Source: Verrucomicrobiota bacterium (GTDB lineage: Bacteria > Verrucomicrobiota > Verrucomicrobiia > Verrucomicrobiales > Verrucomicrobiaceae). Taken from it: DNA of 64,000 bases. A program made the translations under genes and the position numbers. The notes below the pieces were generated by a model. It saw only the letters and a list, made by a program, of their open reading frames with translations. It was not told where the DNA came from and did no database searches. Where the stretch lies: contig JANYCZ010000002.1 of NCBI GenBank assembly GCA_025360015.1, positions 1 through 64,000 on the forward strand, given 5' to 3'. Shown piece after piece: positions 27,157-35,930 of this stretch (its first letter is position 1; each line of letters opens with the position of its first letter).

Positions 27157-30100
27157 CTACTGCCGCGTCACCTGTAGCCGCATGAAACGCCGTGGCGCAT
27201 CCTGCATGCTCACGGTGTCACGCACTTCCACATTCAGCGGCGGCGGCGGCGAGCCGGCGATCCAGGCAATGTTTGGCACTGTTTCCCCGACAAACCCCGG
27301 CCCGCTCATCCCCGCGCCACCGGTGCTTGATGCCAGCGTCGTCCACGGTCCGCCAGGACTGTCGGCGGCCTGGACTTCGTAGGTGATGTCTGTCTTGAAG
27401 GGATCCCGTGTGAAGGTGAAACTCAGATGCTGGGCCCCCGAGTAATCCTTCAGCTGCGGCTGCGGCACGGTGCTCCGCAAGGTGGGATCCATGCTCAGCG
27501 CGTACTTGAGCAGATTGGGGATGCCGTCCCCGGCGGGGCTGGCGGTGTCTGCCGCCATACCGGTGTTGGCAGAGGTGTTAAACACCCCCTGCCGCCAGGC
27601 CTGCACGGGAGACAGCGTGGTGAAGGTGGCATCAGCACCGTAGTAGCTGCTGCCTTGCGCGTCCGTGAGTTTCAGGCGGCAATGATAAGCAGTCAGCGGC
27701 AGCAGGGAGGCTGCGGTGCCAAAGTAGTTGCCCGACCCTAGGGTGATCGTACCGCCGCCGGGTCCGGGGCCGGGGCCCGGACCACCCCCACCGATGGTGA
27801 TGGTGCCGCCGCTAATAGCGTCCCCGCTCGCGTCGCTGCCAGCAGAGTTCGGTGCACTTGAAGGAAAGGTGATGGTCACAGGCCCAGTGATGCCAATAGT
27901 GATGATCACACTCGCCGTGGCCGTCTGCCCATACGCCGTCGTGGGGCCGTAGTCGAACGTGACGGTGTAATTCCCGCCCTTCATGTCACAAAAACCGTTG
28001 AGCGAAGCGCTGGTGGCCAGGATGCTGGTGGCGGGCTGAGTGGTGACTGTGGGCGGAAGCAGGGTCGTGAAGCTGACATCCTGCCCGGTGCTGGTCCCTT
28101 CGTTGTTCGTGGCGATGACACGGTAGTGATACGTCGTGTTCGGCGTCAGGCCTTGGAGGAGGTAGAAAGGCGCGGTCTGGGAACTGGTGTCGAGAGTGCC
28201 AGGATAGTCATAGTGGCTGCCATACGCCGTGGTGGTGCCGTATTCGAAAACCAGCGTGGCCGGGGAGCTGCCGGCGCCCACAATGGCACTCAGCGTCGCC
28301 GCAGTCGTCGAGAGGCCTGTCGCAGCCAACGTCGTGGCCGTGGGGGCTGTGGCCGGCGGGCCCGTGGTGAAGGTCTGATCCGCCCCGTAAAAATCAGACG
28401 GCGGGTCCAGCGTTCGGGAGCCGGAAAGGTAGCAGGAGGCCCGCAGCCGGTAGTGGTAGGTGGTGTTGGGCAGGAGCTGGGTGGCCGTGGCCGTGACTGG
28501 GGTGGCGTCATTGTTGCCGGAGACGTCACCCGGAGATGCATATACCAGAAGGCCATAGCTCGTGGTCTTGCCGACATCGAAGTACAGGTGGTAATAACTA
28601 TCGCCCTTCGCCCAGGCAACGCCGTTCAAGACGGCGGTGATGTCCCCCACGCTGGTGGCGGCGGCGGTGGTGACCGTGGGGGCCGGCAGCGTGGTGAAGG
28701 TGTCCGACGCGCTGTAGGAGGTGCCCTGCCCATTGGTGGCTCCGCAGCGGTAGTTGTAGGTGGTGCCCGGCTGCAGATTTGTGAGCGTGATCTCGTTGTA
28801 TCCTCCCGTGGTGCCGATGGTCAGGTCGTTGGATTGCGTGGCGCTGCTCGCGGTCTGCACCGGGCCTCCAGCCGCCTGATATTCCCAGAACACCGTGGCC
28901 GTGGAGCTGCCTGCATTGATCGGAAAGGCAGTCAACGTGACGGCGGTGACGCTCACCTGATAATTGTTGATGCTGCCCACGCTGGGCGGGGTCTGCGCGG
29001 CCGCCGTGGTGAAGGTCATGTCCGGCCCGTAGTAAGTGTCATCGTACAGCACCCAGGTCCGGTAGTGGTAGGTGGTGGCAGGCAGCAGGCCTGCGACGGC
29101 GGCGTTGAAAGTGCCCGTGCCTGCTATGAAGCCCGGCGTCGGGGTCGGAGAGGTGCCGTAGGCTGTGGTGGGGCCAAAATCAAACCCCACCGCAGTCGGG
29201 AACATGAGACCTGGGAAATTCAGGCTGCCATTCAGCACGGCAGACATATCCCCCACGCTGGTGGCCGGGCTGGCGATGATCGCGGGCGAAGCCAGCGTGG
29301 TCAAAACGACGTCCGCCGAGGCGGTCGCCCCCTGGGCATTGGTGGCCACGCAGCGCAGATGATACGGCGTGTTCGCCGTCAGACCTGACAGCATCATGAA
29401 CACATCCGAGCTGCCGCCTGCCGGGATCACGGTCTGAAAAGGGGTGGAACTGCCGTAAGCCGTGGTGGGGCCGTATTGGAGGACGACGGTGGTGTCCGAG
29501 CTGCCCGCCAGCACCTGCGGGCAATCGACGACTGCCTTCGTGACGCCCGCTGCCAGGACGGTCACTGGCGCAACGGTGGGCGCCGTTCGCGGTGCCAGCG
29601 TGGTGAAGGCCTGATCCGGCCCGTAGAAGACGATGCTGCTGTCGTAGTAATACGTCGCCTTCAGACGGTAGTGGTAGGAGGTGGCGGGCAGCAGGCCGGG
29701 AGGCTGCACGCTCAAAGGCGTGGCGCTGGTGCTGTTCAGGGCGGTGGCCACGCTGAACTCCTGCCCGTAGCCAGTCGTCGGGCCAAACTCAAAGGCGACA
29801 TTCAACAACTGCCCGTCCGTATTGGCGGTGCCGTTCAGCGTGGCAGCGAGGTCCGTCACGCCCGTGGCTGCCCCCGTCACCAGTACCGGCCCCGCAGGCG
29901 TGGTGAAGGTGCTGTCAGCCGTGTAGACGGTGGCCTGGTCATTCACCGCCTTGGCGCGGAAATGGTAGGTGGTGCCCGGAGCCAGCCCAGTGGCTTTCGC
30001 AAAGCAGGTGGTGTAGGAAATGAGATCTTTGTCCACCTGGGTGGGACTGGTCACCACGGACCCGTAGCTGGCGGTCAGACCGTATTCATAGGAAACGGTC

Positions 30101-30606
30101 ACCTGGGAACTGCCCGAGAGGATGGAGTAAAGGGAAAAATTCACCTCCGTGGGGGCCAGGCTGGACACCCCGGCGAGCGCCGCGCCCAGCACCGGTGGAT
30201 CTGCCAGCGTGGTGAAGGTCATGTCATTCCCCACATAGGTGTTCGTGCCGTCCGTGGCGGTGATGCGGAAGTGGTAGGTCGTGTTCGTCGCCAGACCCGC
30301 CGGATGAAACCCGCAGGTCTTCACCCCCGTGCCGAAGAAATAGGAGGATCCTTGCGTGATGTAGCCATAGCCCGCTGTCAGCCCATACTCCGCCCGTACC
30401 TCAAAAGTCCCGCCCTGGGGGTCGATCGTGCCATTGAGCGCAGCATCCGAATCCGTCACCTCCGTGGCGGCCGTGGTGGTCACCACCGGCGTCACCGCCC
30501 CTGCCGTGGCCGCAGCCATCAGCCAGAAACCGGCCAGCAAAAAAAGTGAAAGGCGATGAAGCATTCGTAGGGAAAGACAATGGGGGCGGGCGGGGAAACG
30601 GAGCAT
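27157..30606 (-). CDS. Large secreted repeat protein with nine alternating fibronectin-III-like domains
   Basis: A signal peptide (RLSLFLLAGFWLMAAATAGA) is followed by nine repeats of ~95-145 residues that look like fibronectin-III-type beta-sandwich modules. Each ends near TTYHYR...TFTT. Odd repeats carry LNG early and Y(Y/F)G-D-TFTT at the end; even repeats carry (A/S)GSS plus a TN-QGT-type ending. The ninth repeat contains a Gly/Pro-rich insertion of about 60 residues. After repeat nine comes a domain of ~120 residues with TFTRDPFKTDITYEVQAADSPGGPW, a pattern often seen at the ends of Verrucomicrobia secreted proteins. The ATG at 30606 has a GAGGAG ribosome-binding site; an ATG at 30639 is also open. 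Probably an adhesive or surface protein; the exact role is unknown. Confidence 0.8.
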   Translation of the reverse strand: MLRFPARPHCLSLRMLHRLSLFLLAGFWLMAAATAGAVTPVVTTTAATEVTDSDAALNGTIDPQGGTFEVRAEYGLTAGYGYITQGSSYFFGTGVKTCGFHPAGLATNTTYHFRITATDGTNTYVGNDMTFTTLADPPVLGAALAGVSSLAPTEVNFSLYSILSGSSQVTVSYEYGLTASYGSVVTSPTQVDKDLISYTTCFAKATGLAPGTTYHFRAKAVNDQATVYTADSTFTTPAGPVLVTGAATGVTDLAATLNGTANTDGQLLNVAFEFGPTTGYGQEFSVATALNSTSATPLSVQPPGLLPATSYHYRLKATYYYDSSIVFYGPDQAFTTLAPRTAPTVAPVTVLAAGVTKAVVDCPQVLAGSSDTTVVLQYGPTTAYGSSTPFQTVIPAGGSSDVFMMLSGLTANTPYHLRCVATNAQGATASADVVLTTLASPAIIASPATSVGDMSAVLNGSLNFPGLMFPTAVGFDFGPTTAYGTSPTPTPGFIAGTGTFNAAVAGLLPATTYHYRTWVLYDDTYYGPDMTFTTAAAQTPPSVGSINNYQVSVTAVTLTAFPINAGSSTATVFWEYQAAGGPVQTASSATQSNDLTIGTTGGYNEITLTNLQPGTTYNYRCGATNGQGTSYSASDTFTTLPAPTVTTAAATSVGDITAVLNGVAWAKGDSYYHLYFDVGKTTSYGLLVYASPGDVSGNNDATPVTATATQLLPNTTYHYRLRASCYLSGSRTLDPPSDFYGADQTFTTGPPATAPTATTLAATGLSTTAATLSAIVGAGSSPATLVFEYGTTTAYGSHYDYPGTLDTSSQTAPFYLLQGLTPNTTYHYRVIATNNEGTSTGQDVSFTTLLPPTVTTQPATSILATSASLNGFCDMKGGNYTVTFDYGPTTAYGQTATASVIITIGITGPVTITFPSSAPNSAGSDASGDAISGGTITIGGGGPGPGPGPGGGTITLGSGNYFGTAASLLPLTAYHCRLKLTDAQGSSYYGADATFTTLSPVQAWRQGVFNTSANTGMAADTASPAGDGIPNLLKYALSMDPTLRSTVPQPQLKDYSGAQHLSFTFTRDPFKTDITYEVQAADSPGGPWTTLASSTGGAGMSGPGFVGETVPNIAWIAGSPPPPLNVEVRDTVSMQDAPRRFMRLQVTRQ

Positions 30607-30758
30607 CTTTTTTCGATTCTCCTCATTAACGCCGTTCAAGCAAGATGATTAGAGCTGTTTTCGCGGCCAAAGCCCCCGAAATGTGAGCCGTCAGCGCAGA
30701 CGCAGGGACGCGTGCTCGCATTTGCTTCTCCCGCCGGTTCACGCCACACTGCCAGGCC

Positions 30759-31394
30759 ATGCGCCTGCTTTTCTGCCTCTTGCCTCTGCTTCTCTCGGTC
30801 ACCCTCCTGCCCGCGCAGCAGCCTGCCGCGCCAGACCGCAGGCTGGAGTCCCTCCTGCTCATGCCGGAGCCCAAGGCCATGCGCGGCGCGTATTCCATCA
30901 TCCTTCCCAATTCGCAGCAGACGGTGTTCACCTGCTATCGCGAATCGTTGGATTCGCTCAATGGAGTCGAGGTCTATTCCGCCGAAGCCTTCAACAAGCT
31001 CGGCCTCAGCGTCGAATCCTTCGCTGCCCGCGCCAAGACCGCCGCTGACAAGCGCCTGCTGCAGATCAAGCCCGAGCTCATCAAAGGCGCGGACGGAAGG
31101 ATCGCCTACGCCGTGTATCGCGGCGAGTCCCCGCTGTACGCCACGCTGCTGGTGGCCCCTTCCCTGCCCAAGATCTTTGCGGAGCTGTTTGGCCCGGAGA
31201 TCTGGGTCGTCGCGCCCGACCGCCACTCGCTCTATATCTTCCCCGCCAAAGCCGAGCTGCTCAACGAGTTTGCCGAGGACCTCGCCGAGCGCTACACGTC
31301 CGACGCCTATGCCGCGAGTTGCGAAATTTTCTCGATCAAGGCCGGTGCCGAGCCCCGCGTGATCGCCAGCTTCGCCGGGGCGGAAAATGAGTGA
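30759..31394 (+). CDS. Hypothetical exported protein
   Basis: The 211-aa product has a signal peptide (MRLLFCLLPLLLSVTLLPAQ) and a soluble domain with no motif that I can name. Features are a PNSQQTVFTCYRESLDSLNG segment, a central KLGLSVESFAARAKTAADK helix, and a YAVYRGESPLYATLLVAPSLPKIFAELFGPEIWVVAPDRHSLYIFP stretch split by turns. The last resembles the general layout of DUF1444-like proteins, but this is weak. The 3' end overlaps the next gene by 8 nt, so the two are probably translated together. Confidence 0.75.
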   Translation: MRLLFCLLPLLLSVTLLPAQQPAAPDRRLESLLLMPEPKAMRGAYSIILPNSQQTVFTCYRESLDSLNGVEVYSAEAFNKLGLSVESFAARAKTAADKRLLQIKPELIKGADGRIAYAVYRGESPLYATLLVAPSLPKIFAELFGPEIWVVAPDRHSLYIFPAKAELLNEFAEDLAERYTSDAYAASCEIFSIKAGAEPRVIASFAGAENE

Positions 31395-31767
31395 AGCCGA
31401 AGTCGTGGAGGCCATGCGCAGACATCTGGAGGGGCAGTTCCCCCTCACCTGCCCGTTCTGCCAGCACCGCTACGCCACCCTGCGCGACTACTTGCAAAAC
31501 ACCAAGCATCAGGGCGACGCCATCCCCTACGACGCCGAACTCGGCCGCTGGCGTCCCCTGCGCCCCATCGGCACCGTCACCCTCGCCAACTGCCCCTGCG
31601 GCAACACCCTCGGCCTCACCTCCGAAGGCATGCCCCTCCTCCAGCTCTGGAAACTGCTGCACTGGGCCCGCAACGAAACCAAAAAGCGCCAGCAAACACC
31701 CCGCGAACTGCTGAACTACCTGCGTGAGGTGATCTGCACCCAGGTGCTCGCCAAGCCGGAAAGGTGA
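31387..31767 (+). CDS. Hypothetical zinc-ribbon-like cytoplasmic protein
   Basis: The 126-aa product has CPFCQHRY at residues 22-29 and CPCGNTLGL near residue 70, so four Cys could bind one zinc. A helical C-terminus follows (LLQLWKLLHWARNETKKRQQTPRELLNYL). There is no signal peptide. The ATG lies inside the 3' end of the upstream exported-protein gene with an 8-nt overlap. Function unknown. Confidence 0.75.
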   Translation: MSEAEVVEAMRRHLEGQFPLTCPFCQHRYATLRDYLQNTKHQGDAIPYDAELGRWRPLRPIGTVTLANCPCGNTLGLTSEGMPLLQLWKLLHWARNETKKRQQTPRELLNYLREVICTQVLAKPER

Positions 31768-31806
31768 AGGCCTCGGAAGTGCCCGCACTTGCGGATAAAC
31801 GCTCTC

Positions 31807-31825
31807 CTAAATGCCAGGCATTTAG
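31807..31825. repeat. 19-bp palindrome with ATGCCAGGCAT core
   Basis: CTAAATGCCAGGCATTTAG is a perfect palindrome around one central base. It is followed by an AT-rich stretch (TATATATACC). The core ATGCC(A/T)GGCAT also occurs at 38415-38425 and, with one change, at 39571-39581, which suggests a small REP-like family. It could also be a transcription factor site or part of the terminator of the upstream gene pair. Confidence 0.5.
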
Positions 31826-32021
31826 TATATATACCCCACCTATCCATTTGGTTTACAGAGACATGGGACCCTCTCAGCGCCATGCATCTGGCGCGTGAAA
31901 GACACCAACCCAGGAGGCGTTTCCGCTAGCGCATCCGCATTCTTCCGCTTCAAATCACCTCGACAGCCAGCTCCGCCATTGCATAAGCTGCGCCCGCTTC
32001 CCCCCCACCCAGCGCCGCACC

Positions 32022-32387
32022 ATGCCCGCCTGCCAGATCAAACCCCGCGACAAGAAGGCCTTCATCGGCGCTGTCGGTCAGGAACTCGTGCGCCGGCACG
32101 GCAAACAGAAGTACTACAAGCCCTCGGACATCCGGCTCGCCGCAGAGCGCGGGGGCTTTCCCCTCGATATCCACTGCTGGGCTCAGTGCTTCTTTTCCTC
32201 GCCAGCAGATTTTGCCACCCTCCACGCCGCTGCGGGGGACGCCTGTGACTATGTGGCCATGAAGACCGAGATGCTCGCCGACCTCGCCAGCGGCGAACCC
32301 TTCTCCTTGCTCGATGTGGATCTGTCCTGGCTGGAATGGCCAGACATTGATCTGTCCGCCATTTTCGAGTGGTTCGACTTCTCCTGA
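32022..32387 (+). CDS. Hypothetical protein
   Basis: The 121-aa product is soluble and has no signal peptide. The N-terminal part is basic (IKPRDKKAFIGAVGQELVRRHGKQKYYKPSDI), the middle has two Cys around DIHCWAQCFFSSP, and the C-terminal half is acidic and Trp-rich (LLDVDLSWLEWPDIDLSAIFEWFDFS). I do not recognise the family. Coding is supported by clean length, composition and a plausible ATG, not by homology that I can name. Confidence 0.6.
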   Translation: MPACQIKPRDKKAFIGAVGQELVRRHGKQKYYKPSDIRLAAERGGFPLDIHCWAQCFFSSPADFATLHAAAGDACDYVAMKTEMLADLASGEPFSLLDVDLSWLEWPDIDLSAIFEWFDFS

Positions 32388-32479
32388 TGCAGCGCGCTTT
32401 CGAACACCAATACCCGCAGCATCCAGTCTAAATGAGACCCCGGGCCATCACCTGACAGTAAGTCCCGGCGAACCGCCAG

Positions 32480-33571
32480 CTAGTTTGAAGGCGGGTAGAG
32501 CTTGATCAATCGCTGCTGGTTAAAGTGCCACCGGACCAGTTTGCTTACACTGATGGGCTGGTGCCCTCTCCTCCGGCTCGCATCACCAATCTTGAACAAC
32601 AGTCGCTGTTTGGCGAAGATGATTTTGTAGGACTCCCAAATGGAGTATTTGGGATCCCATGCATAGACCGCTTCGGAGCCGGAGCCATTGACTTCCATGA
32701 TGGTAAAGTTTTTGCCAGCACGTAGCTGTTCGAGGTTTTCAAAACGCACGTCAAAACGTCCGACATGGAAATCTTTCATGTCGCGGGCGATGGCATCGAC
32801 GGCTTTGTTCAATGCGGGACTGGCGTATTCGCTGCCATCGCGATAAAGCCCACCCACTCGCGTTGAGCCAATGGTTGCCAGACGTATGGTTTCTCCGCAC
32901 ACTGGGACGTAGTCGGGATCATAAGCCGGCTTGTGGAGGCCATTTTTGATGCGGTGCATTCTTTTGTCCCGGACGATCAATTGGGCGACGCTGTGAACTC
33001 CATCGCCCTTCACCTGCGGGAACGACCTCAAACAAATGCCAATGATCGTGCCGGTCTCCTGGCCTGGGGAGCGGGCATAAAAAATGCCGGCCTCCCCGGT
33101 TTCAGGAAGGTAGCGCTGGAGGACAACCGTTTCGTTTTCGGGAAAGGAATCAAAATACTCCGCCAGTTGCGCAGAGTTCTGGATACGCCGGACTCCATAC
33201 CCGCACCAGCCGAGGTCTGGTTTGGCCACCACAGGAAAGTTCAGCCCCTGCTCCATCATTCGGCTCACCGTCTGCTTCACCGTCACATCCGCTGTGTTCT
33301 GAACCGCCATGTAATCAGCCGTGTGACTTTTCGCCAGCTCGCCCATGCATCTAAAGTATTCCAGCTTGCCATCCCCCACCATACCGCCAGAAGTAATGGC
33401 CGGGTTGGCTGACGAAGGCAGGGTCAGGCTCCCATGACGCAGCCCCAGCCAGAGCCATTGGGTGATCAGCGGGATGCAGTTCAGCCATTTAGGCAGGCAC
33501 TCAAAGCTGCCTACCACAGGATTTTCGCGCTCTGGCGTAAAGCTGCTTGAGGCTGTGAGCTCACTGGTCAT
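32480..33571 (-). CDS. ATP-grasp ligase (D-Ala-D-Ala ligase-like)
   Basis: This is an ATP-dependent carboxylate-amine/thiol ligase-type protein of the ATP-grasp fold. From the ATG at 33571 it has 363 aa. Family features are VVAKPDLGWCGYGVRRI (ATP-binding loop), VVLQRYLPETGEAGIFY (hinge), VKGDGVHSVAQLIV, and the metal-binding FDVRFENLEQ and FTIMEVNGSGSEAVYAWDP. The N-terminal ~70 residues contain a hydrophobic stretch (LITQWLWLGLRHGSL) that may touch the membrane. The start overlaps the DUF1989 gene by 11 nt. In D-cycloserine biosynthesis an ATP-grasp enzyme (DcsG) works beside a heme-dependent arginine hydroxylase; the neighbours here make a similar logic plausible but unproven. Confidence 0.88.
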   Translation of the reverse strand: MTSELTASSSFTPERENPVVGSFECLPKWLNCIPLITQWLWLGLRHGSLTLPSSANPAITSGGMVGDGKLEYFRCMGELAKSHTADYMAVQNTADVTVKQTVSRMMEQGLNFPVVAKPDLGWCGYGVRRIQNSAQLAEYFDSFPENETVVLQRYLPETGEAGIFYARSPGQETGTIIGICLRSFPQVKGDGVHSVAQLIVRDKRMHRIKNGLHKPAYDPDYVPVCGETIRLATIGSTRVGGLYRDGSEYASPALNKAVDAIARDMKDFHVGRFDVRFENLEQLRAGKNFTIMEVNGSGSEAVYAWDPKYSIWESYKIIFAKQRLLFKIGDASRRRGHQPISVSKLVRWHFNQQRLIKLYPPSN

Positions 33572-34154
33572 CGGATAGGATCTCATAGTGAATCGGCTTG
33601 AACGCATAATTGTTCGACTGCTCGGCGGAGCAGGCAGTAAGACCGATGATCAAGTCCATCTTTGCTTCTACAATCAGGTAGTCCCCTGCTTTGCTGAGCG
33701 GTGGCTCAACCTTCAAGATTCCCGTGGCTGCATCAATGGGCACATTCATGAACACGTTGAAGGCCGTCGGTATCTGGTCCGGCTTGATTCCGTAAGGAGC
33801 AAGGGCCTCGGCAAGGTTGCCAAAGCAGCCGCGATGGGGGTGCTCATGACCGTAAATGATTCGAAAGGTGTCGGCAGAACACGGGGTGAGCAGAAAATCA
33901 TGCCTCCCTACCTTGTCCTCCCCGATCTGCAGCATCACGTTGCTGCGGTTGGAGTAGATGGGATCATTCGTCGTCAGGTAAATTTTACTGGCGTAATCCA
34001 GGCTGCGTCCTGAGGATATCACTTCGTTGACGTCAGCACGATTGTAAGCCACGAGGTCGGCCACCTGCTCCCCTTTCGGATCGATGACCTTGAGTCGCTG
34101 GCCTTTTTTAAGTTCAAAGGCAACTCCGCTGCGGGGTGGGATTTCGTGGATCAT
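33561..34154 (-). CDS. DUF1989 protein (urea carboxylase-associated / carboxyguanidine deiminase-like)
   Basis: The 197-aa product matches the DUF1989 family along its whole length: IPPRSGVAFELKKGQRLKVIDPKGEQVADLV at the N-terminus, then GRHDFLLTPCSADTF, HRGCFGNLAEAL, AFNVFMNVPID, SKAGDYLIVEAKMDLIIGLTACSAEQSNN. The conserved Cys and His residues are of the kind that bind a metal. Known relatives accompany urea carboxylase, and the guanidine-degrading CgdAB deiminase belongs to this family. The start is taken at the ATG at 34154, which overlaps the YqcI/YcgG stop by 4 nt; the longer start at 34187 adds 11 non-family residues. Confidence 0.9.
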   Translation of the reverse strand: MIHEIPPRSGVAFELKKGQRLKVIDPKGEQVADLVAYNRADVNEVISSGRSLDYASKIYLTTNDPIYSNRSNVMLQIGEDKVGRHDFLLTPCSADTFRIIYGHEHPHRGCFGNLAEALAPYGIKPDQIPTAFNVFMNVPIDAATGILKVEPPLSKAGDYLIVEAKMDLIIGLTACSAEQSNNYAFKPIHYEILSDDQ

Positions 34155-34852
34155 GTTGTGGTTTGTGATTTTGCGTGAAAGGGACATTTCCAGGAGGAAT
34201 CCTGCACTCGTCCGCTGTATTGAACAGCCTCAGATCGCGTTCCGTGGTCAGCCAGCATCGGATTGATGTCACCATTGATCTCCTTGTCCCGATGTCGGAT
34301 CGCCTGGCACATGCCTTCGTAATGCCCCTCCCGTTTCAGCACTTCAAATTGCGAGTGGAGATTAAACACCAGCGCGGCTCTTGTGAACCTTCTGGCTGCC
34401 CTGCTGGCATTGGGATGCAGGCCCACAACGTAAAAGCTCTTTCCTCCGATGCTCATGCTGAAACGTGGTGATGCTGCATCCGAACTGACCTGCGGATCCC
34501 ACTCGAAACCACGAGCGTCTTCCTCGTGCATCGCCTGAAGGCGTTCCCATAGATACCGTTCGAAGTCCGCCTCTTCCAAGGGCGGCGTGTTCTGATAAAT
34601 GACCACCAGGCTAAGGTACAAGCTATGAGGCGTGCTTCTGGAGGCAAACTCCTGCAGTTTCTTCGTGGCCTCCGCATCGCTGCGTGAGCTGGTGAGATCA
34701 TCGGCCACGTAAATCTCTATCTGGCCGTGTGAGAGAGCCGACTTTCCTCCCAGGCAGGGAAAATCATGACGATGCACCCACTCTTGAAACGCGGCCGCCA
34801 TGTCTTGCCCTTGCAATGCCTTCCTACCATCCAGAGACTGGGTTGTGTCCAT
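34151..34852 (-). CDS. YqcI/YcgG family protein (possible heme-dependent N-hydroxylase)
   Basis: The 233-aa product has the hallmarks of YqcI/YcgG: FPCLGGKSALSHGQIEIYV, LQAMHEEDARGFEWDPQVSSD, FSMSIGGKSFYVVGLHPNASRAARRF in conserved blocks, VFNLHSQFEVLKREG, and a C-terminal EAVQYSGRVQDSSWKCPFH. A characterised member, GntA of guanitoxin biosynthesis, is a heme-dependent N-hydroxylase of a guanidino group. The conserved His, Cys and Arg residues here are consistent with that, but substrate and heme binding are inference. It is the first gene of a three-gene overlapping operon. Confidence 0.88.
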   Translation of the reverse strand: MDTTQSLDGRKALQGQDMAAAFQEWVHRHDFPCLGGKSALSHGQIEIYVADDLTSSRSDAEATKKLQEFASRSTPHSLYLSLVVIYQNTPPLEEADFERYLWERLQAMHEEDARGFEWDPQVSSDAASPRFSMSIGGKSFYVVGLHPNASRAARRFTRAALVFNLHSQFEVLKREGHYEGMCQAIRHRDKEINGDINPMLADHGTRSEAVQYSGRVQDSSWKCPFHAKSQTTT

Positions 34853-35330
34853 AAAAAGAGTGAATGCTGCGACATTGTTCGACGCTGCGGCAAGAAGTCA
34901 TCCCTCCGCATTGCCACACTATCGGACCTCGTTTTGTACATGGATGTGTTGCACCCCGATTCTCCCGCCGCGTCATCTTTGCCTCCATCGTGTGGACTAT
35001 GTTAGTTTACTCACTCCGATGCCCTGCTCTTGGCCCACGGGCGGAATTTCATCGCCATTGCTAAGACAAGTTTACCTGTTTGTGCATGAGGGCTTCGTTC
35101 GCCTGACCCAGCAGATCTTCGGCAATAACGACACCTTGCCGCGTACCTACCACAAAGTACACAATCTCAGCCAGACCTCACCGCGTGGCACCTCCTGTTT
35201 AATTTCTGTGCTCCCTCGGGGAGTCAGACTCAAGACCATGTGAAAAACCCCGCATTGCCCACCAATGCAATCCTCCGCCCTCTCAGGCAAGCCCCCATCA
35301 CACCCGACAACCGAGCGACACTGCCCCTCC
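34853..35330. other. Intergenic region, no supported gene
   Basis: This 478-bp stretch separates tadA from the YqcI/YcgG operon. It must hold the operon promoter near its low-coordinate end. Short open frames exist on both strands, but none shows a family motif or good start context. A decayed gene is possible, but I could not make a case for one. Confidence 0.4.
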
Positions 35331-35894
35331 TCACGGCCCGTCAAACACCAGCCGCTCCGCGTCCCCGCCTTCGCTCTCCTTGGCCGCGCCCTTCTTGTGC
35401 TCCAGCCCCTCCGCACGGCGGCGGCGGGCTTCGGCGAAGAATTCTTTGAGGATGCGGACGCAGTCGTCGTTCAGCACACCGGGGGTGATCTCGGCGCGGT
35501 GGTTCAGGTTCGGGGCCTGCAGCAGATTCCAGAAACCGCCCGCAGCGCCGCCTTTCACATCCGGGCAGCCGAAGATCACACGGCGCACGCGGCAGTGCAT
35601 GATGGCCCCGGCGCACATCGGGCAGGGCTCCTTGGTCACGTAGAGATCGCAGTCCGTCAGCCGCCAGTCGCCCAGGGCGCTTTCGGCCTGGGTGAGCGCC
35701 AGCATCTCGGCGTGGGCGGTGGCGTCCTTCAGCGTTTCCACCTGGTTCCAGGCGCGGCCAATGATGCTGCCCTGATGCACGATGATGGCGCCGATGGGCA
35801 CCTCGTCCTGCTTCGCGGCCTTGCGCGCCTGGCGCAGCGCCTCGCGCATGTAGTACTCGTCGTCGAAGGGATTGATGATCTGGGGCTCGTCCAC
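35331..35894 (-). CDS. tadA: tRNA-specific adenosine deaminase (TadA-like nucleoside deaminase)
   Basis: This zinc-dependent cytidine/adenosine deaminase family enzyme most likely converts A34 to inosine in tRNA-Arg. Zinc ligands are His61 and the catalytic Glu63 in ATAHAEMLAL, and Cys91 and Cys94 in EPCPMCAGAIMHCRV. GRAWNQVETLKDATAHAE and VRRVIFGCPDVKGGAAGG are typical. At 187 aa it is longer than E. coli TadA (167 aa), through an N-terminal stretch and a Lys/Glu-rich C-terminal tail. A guanine deaminase-like specificity cannot be excluded. Confidence 0.9.
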   Translation of the reverse strand: MDEPQIINPFDDEYYMREALRQARKAAKQDEVPIGAIIVHQGSIIGRAWNQVETLKDATAHAEMLALTQAESALGDWRLTDCDLYVTKEPCPMCAGAIMHCRVRRVIFGCPDVKGGAAGGFWNLLQAPNLNHRAEITPGVLNDDCVRILKEFFAEARRRRAEGLEHKKGAAKESEGGDAERLVFDGP

Positions 35895-35930
35895 AGCGAT
35901 TTATTAACCGGGTGGCGGAGAACTCCAACC

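Noticed and set aside
28126..29388. Open frame of 420 codons on the plus strand opposite the repeat protein
   Set aside because: Its own repeats merely mirror the nine repeats of the minus-strand gene; Arg/Gly-rich with no signal peptide or motif.
34800..35243. 147-codon open frame between tadA and the YqcI/YcgG operon
   Set aside because: It overlaps the 5' end of the YqcI/YcgG gene antisense, has no motif and unusual composition; a decayed gene cannot be shown.
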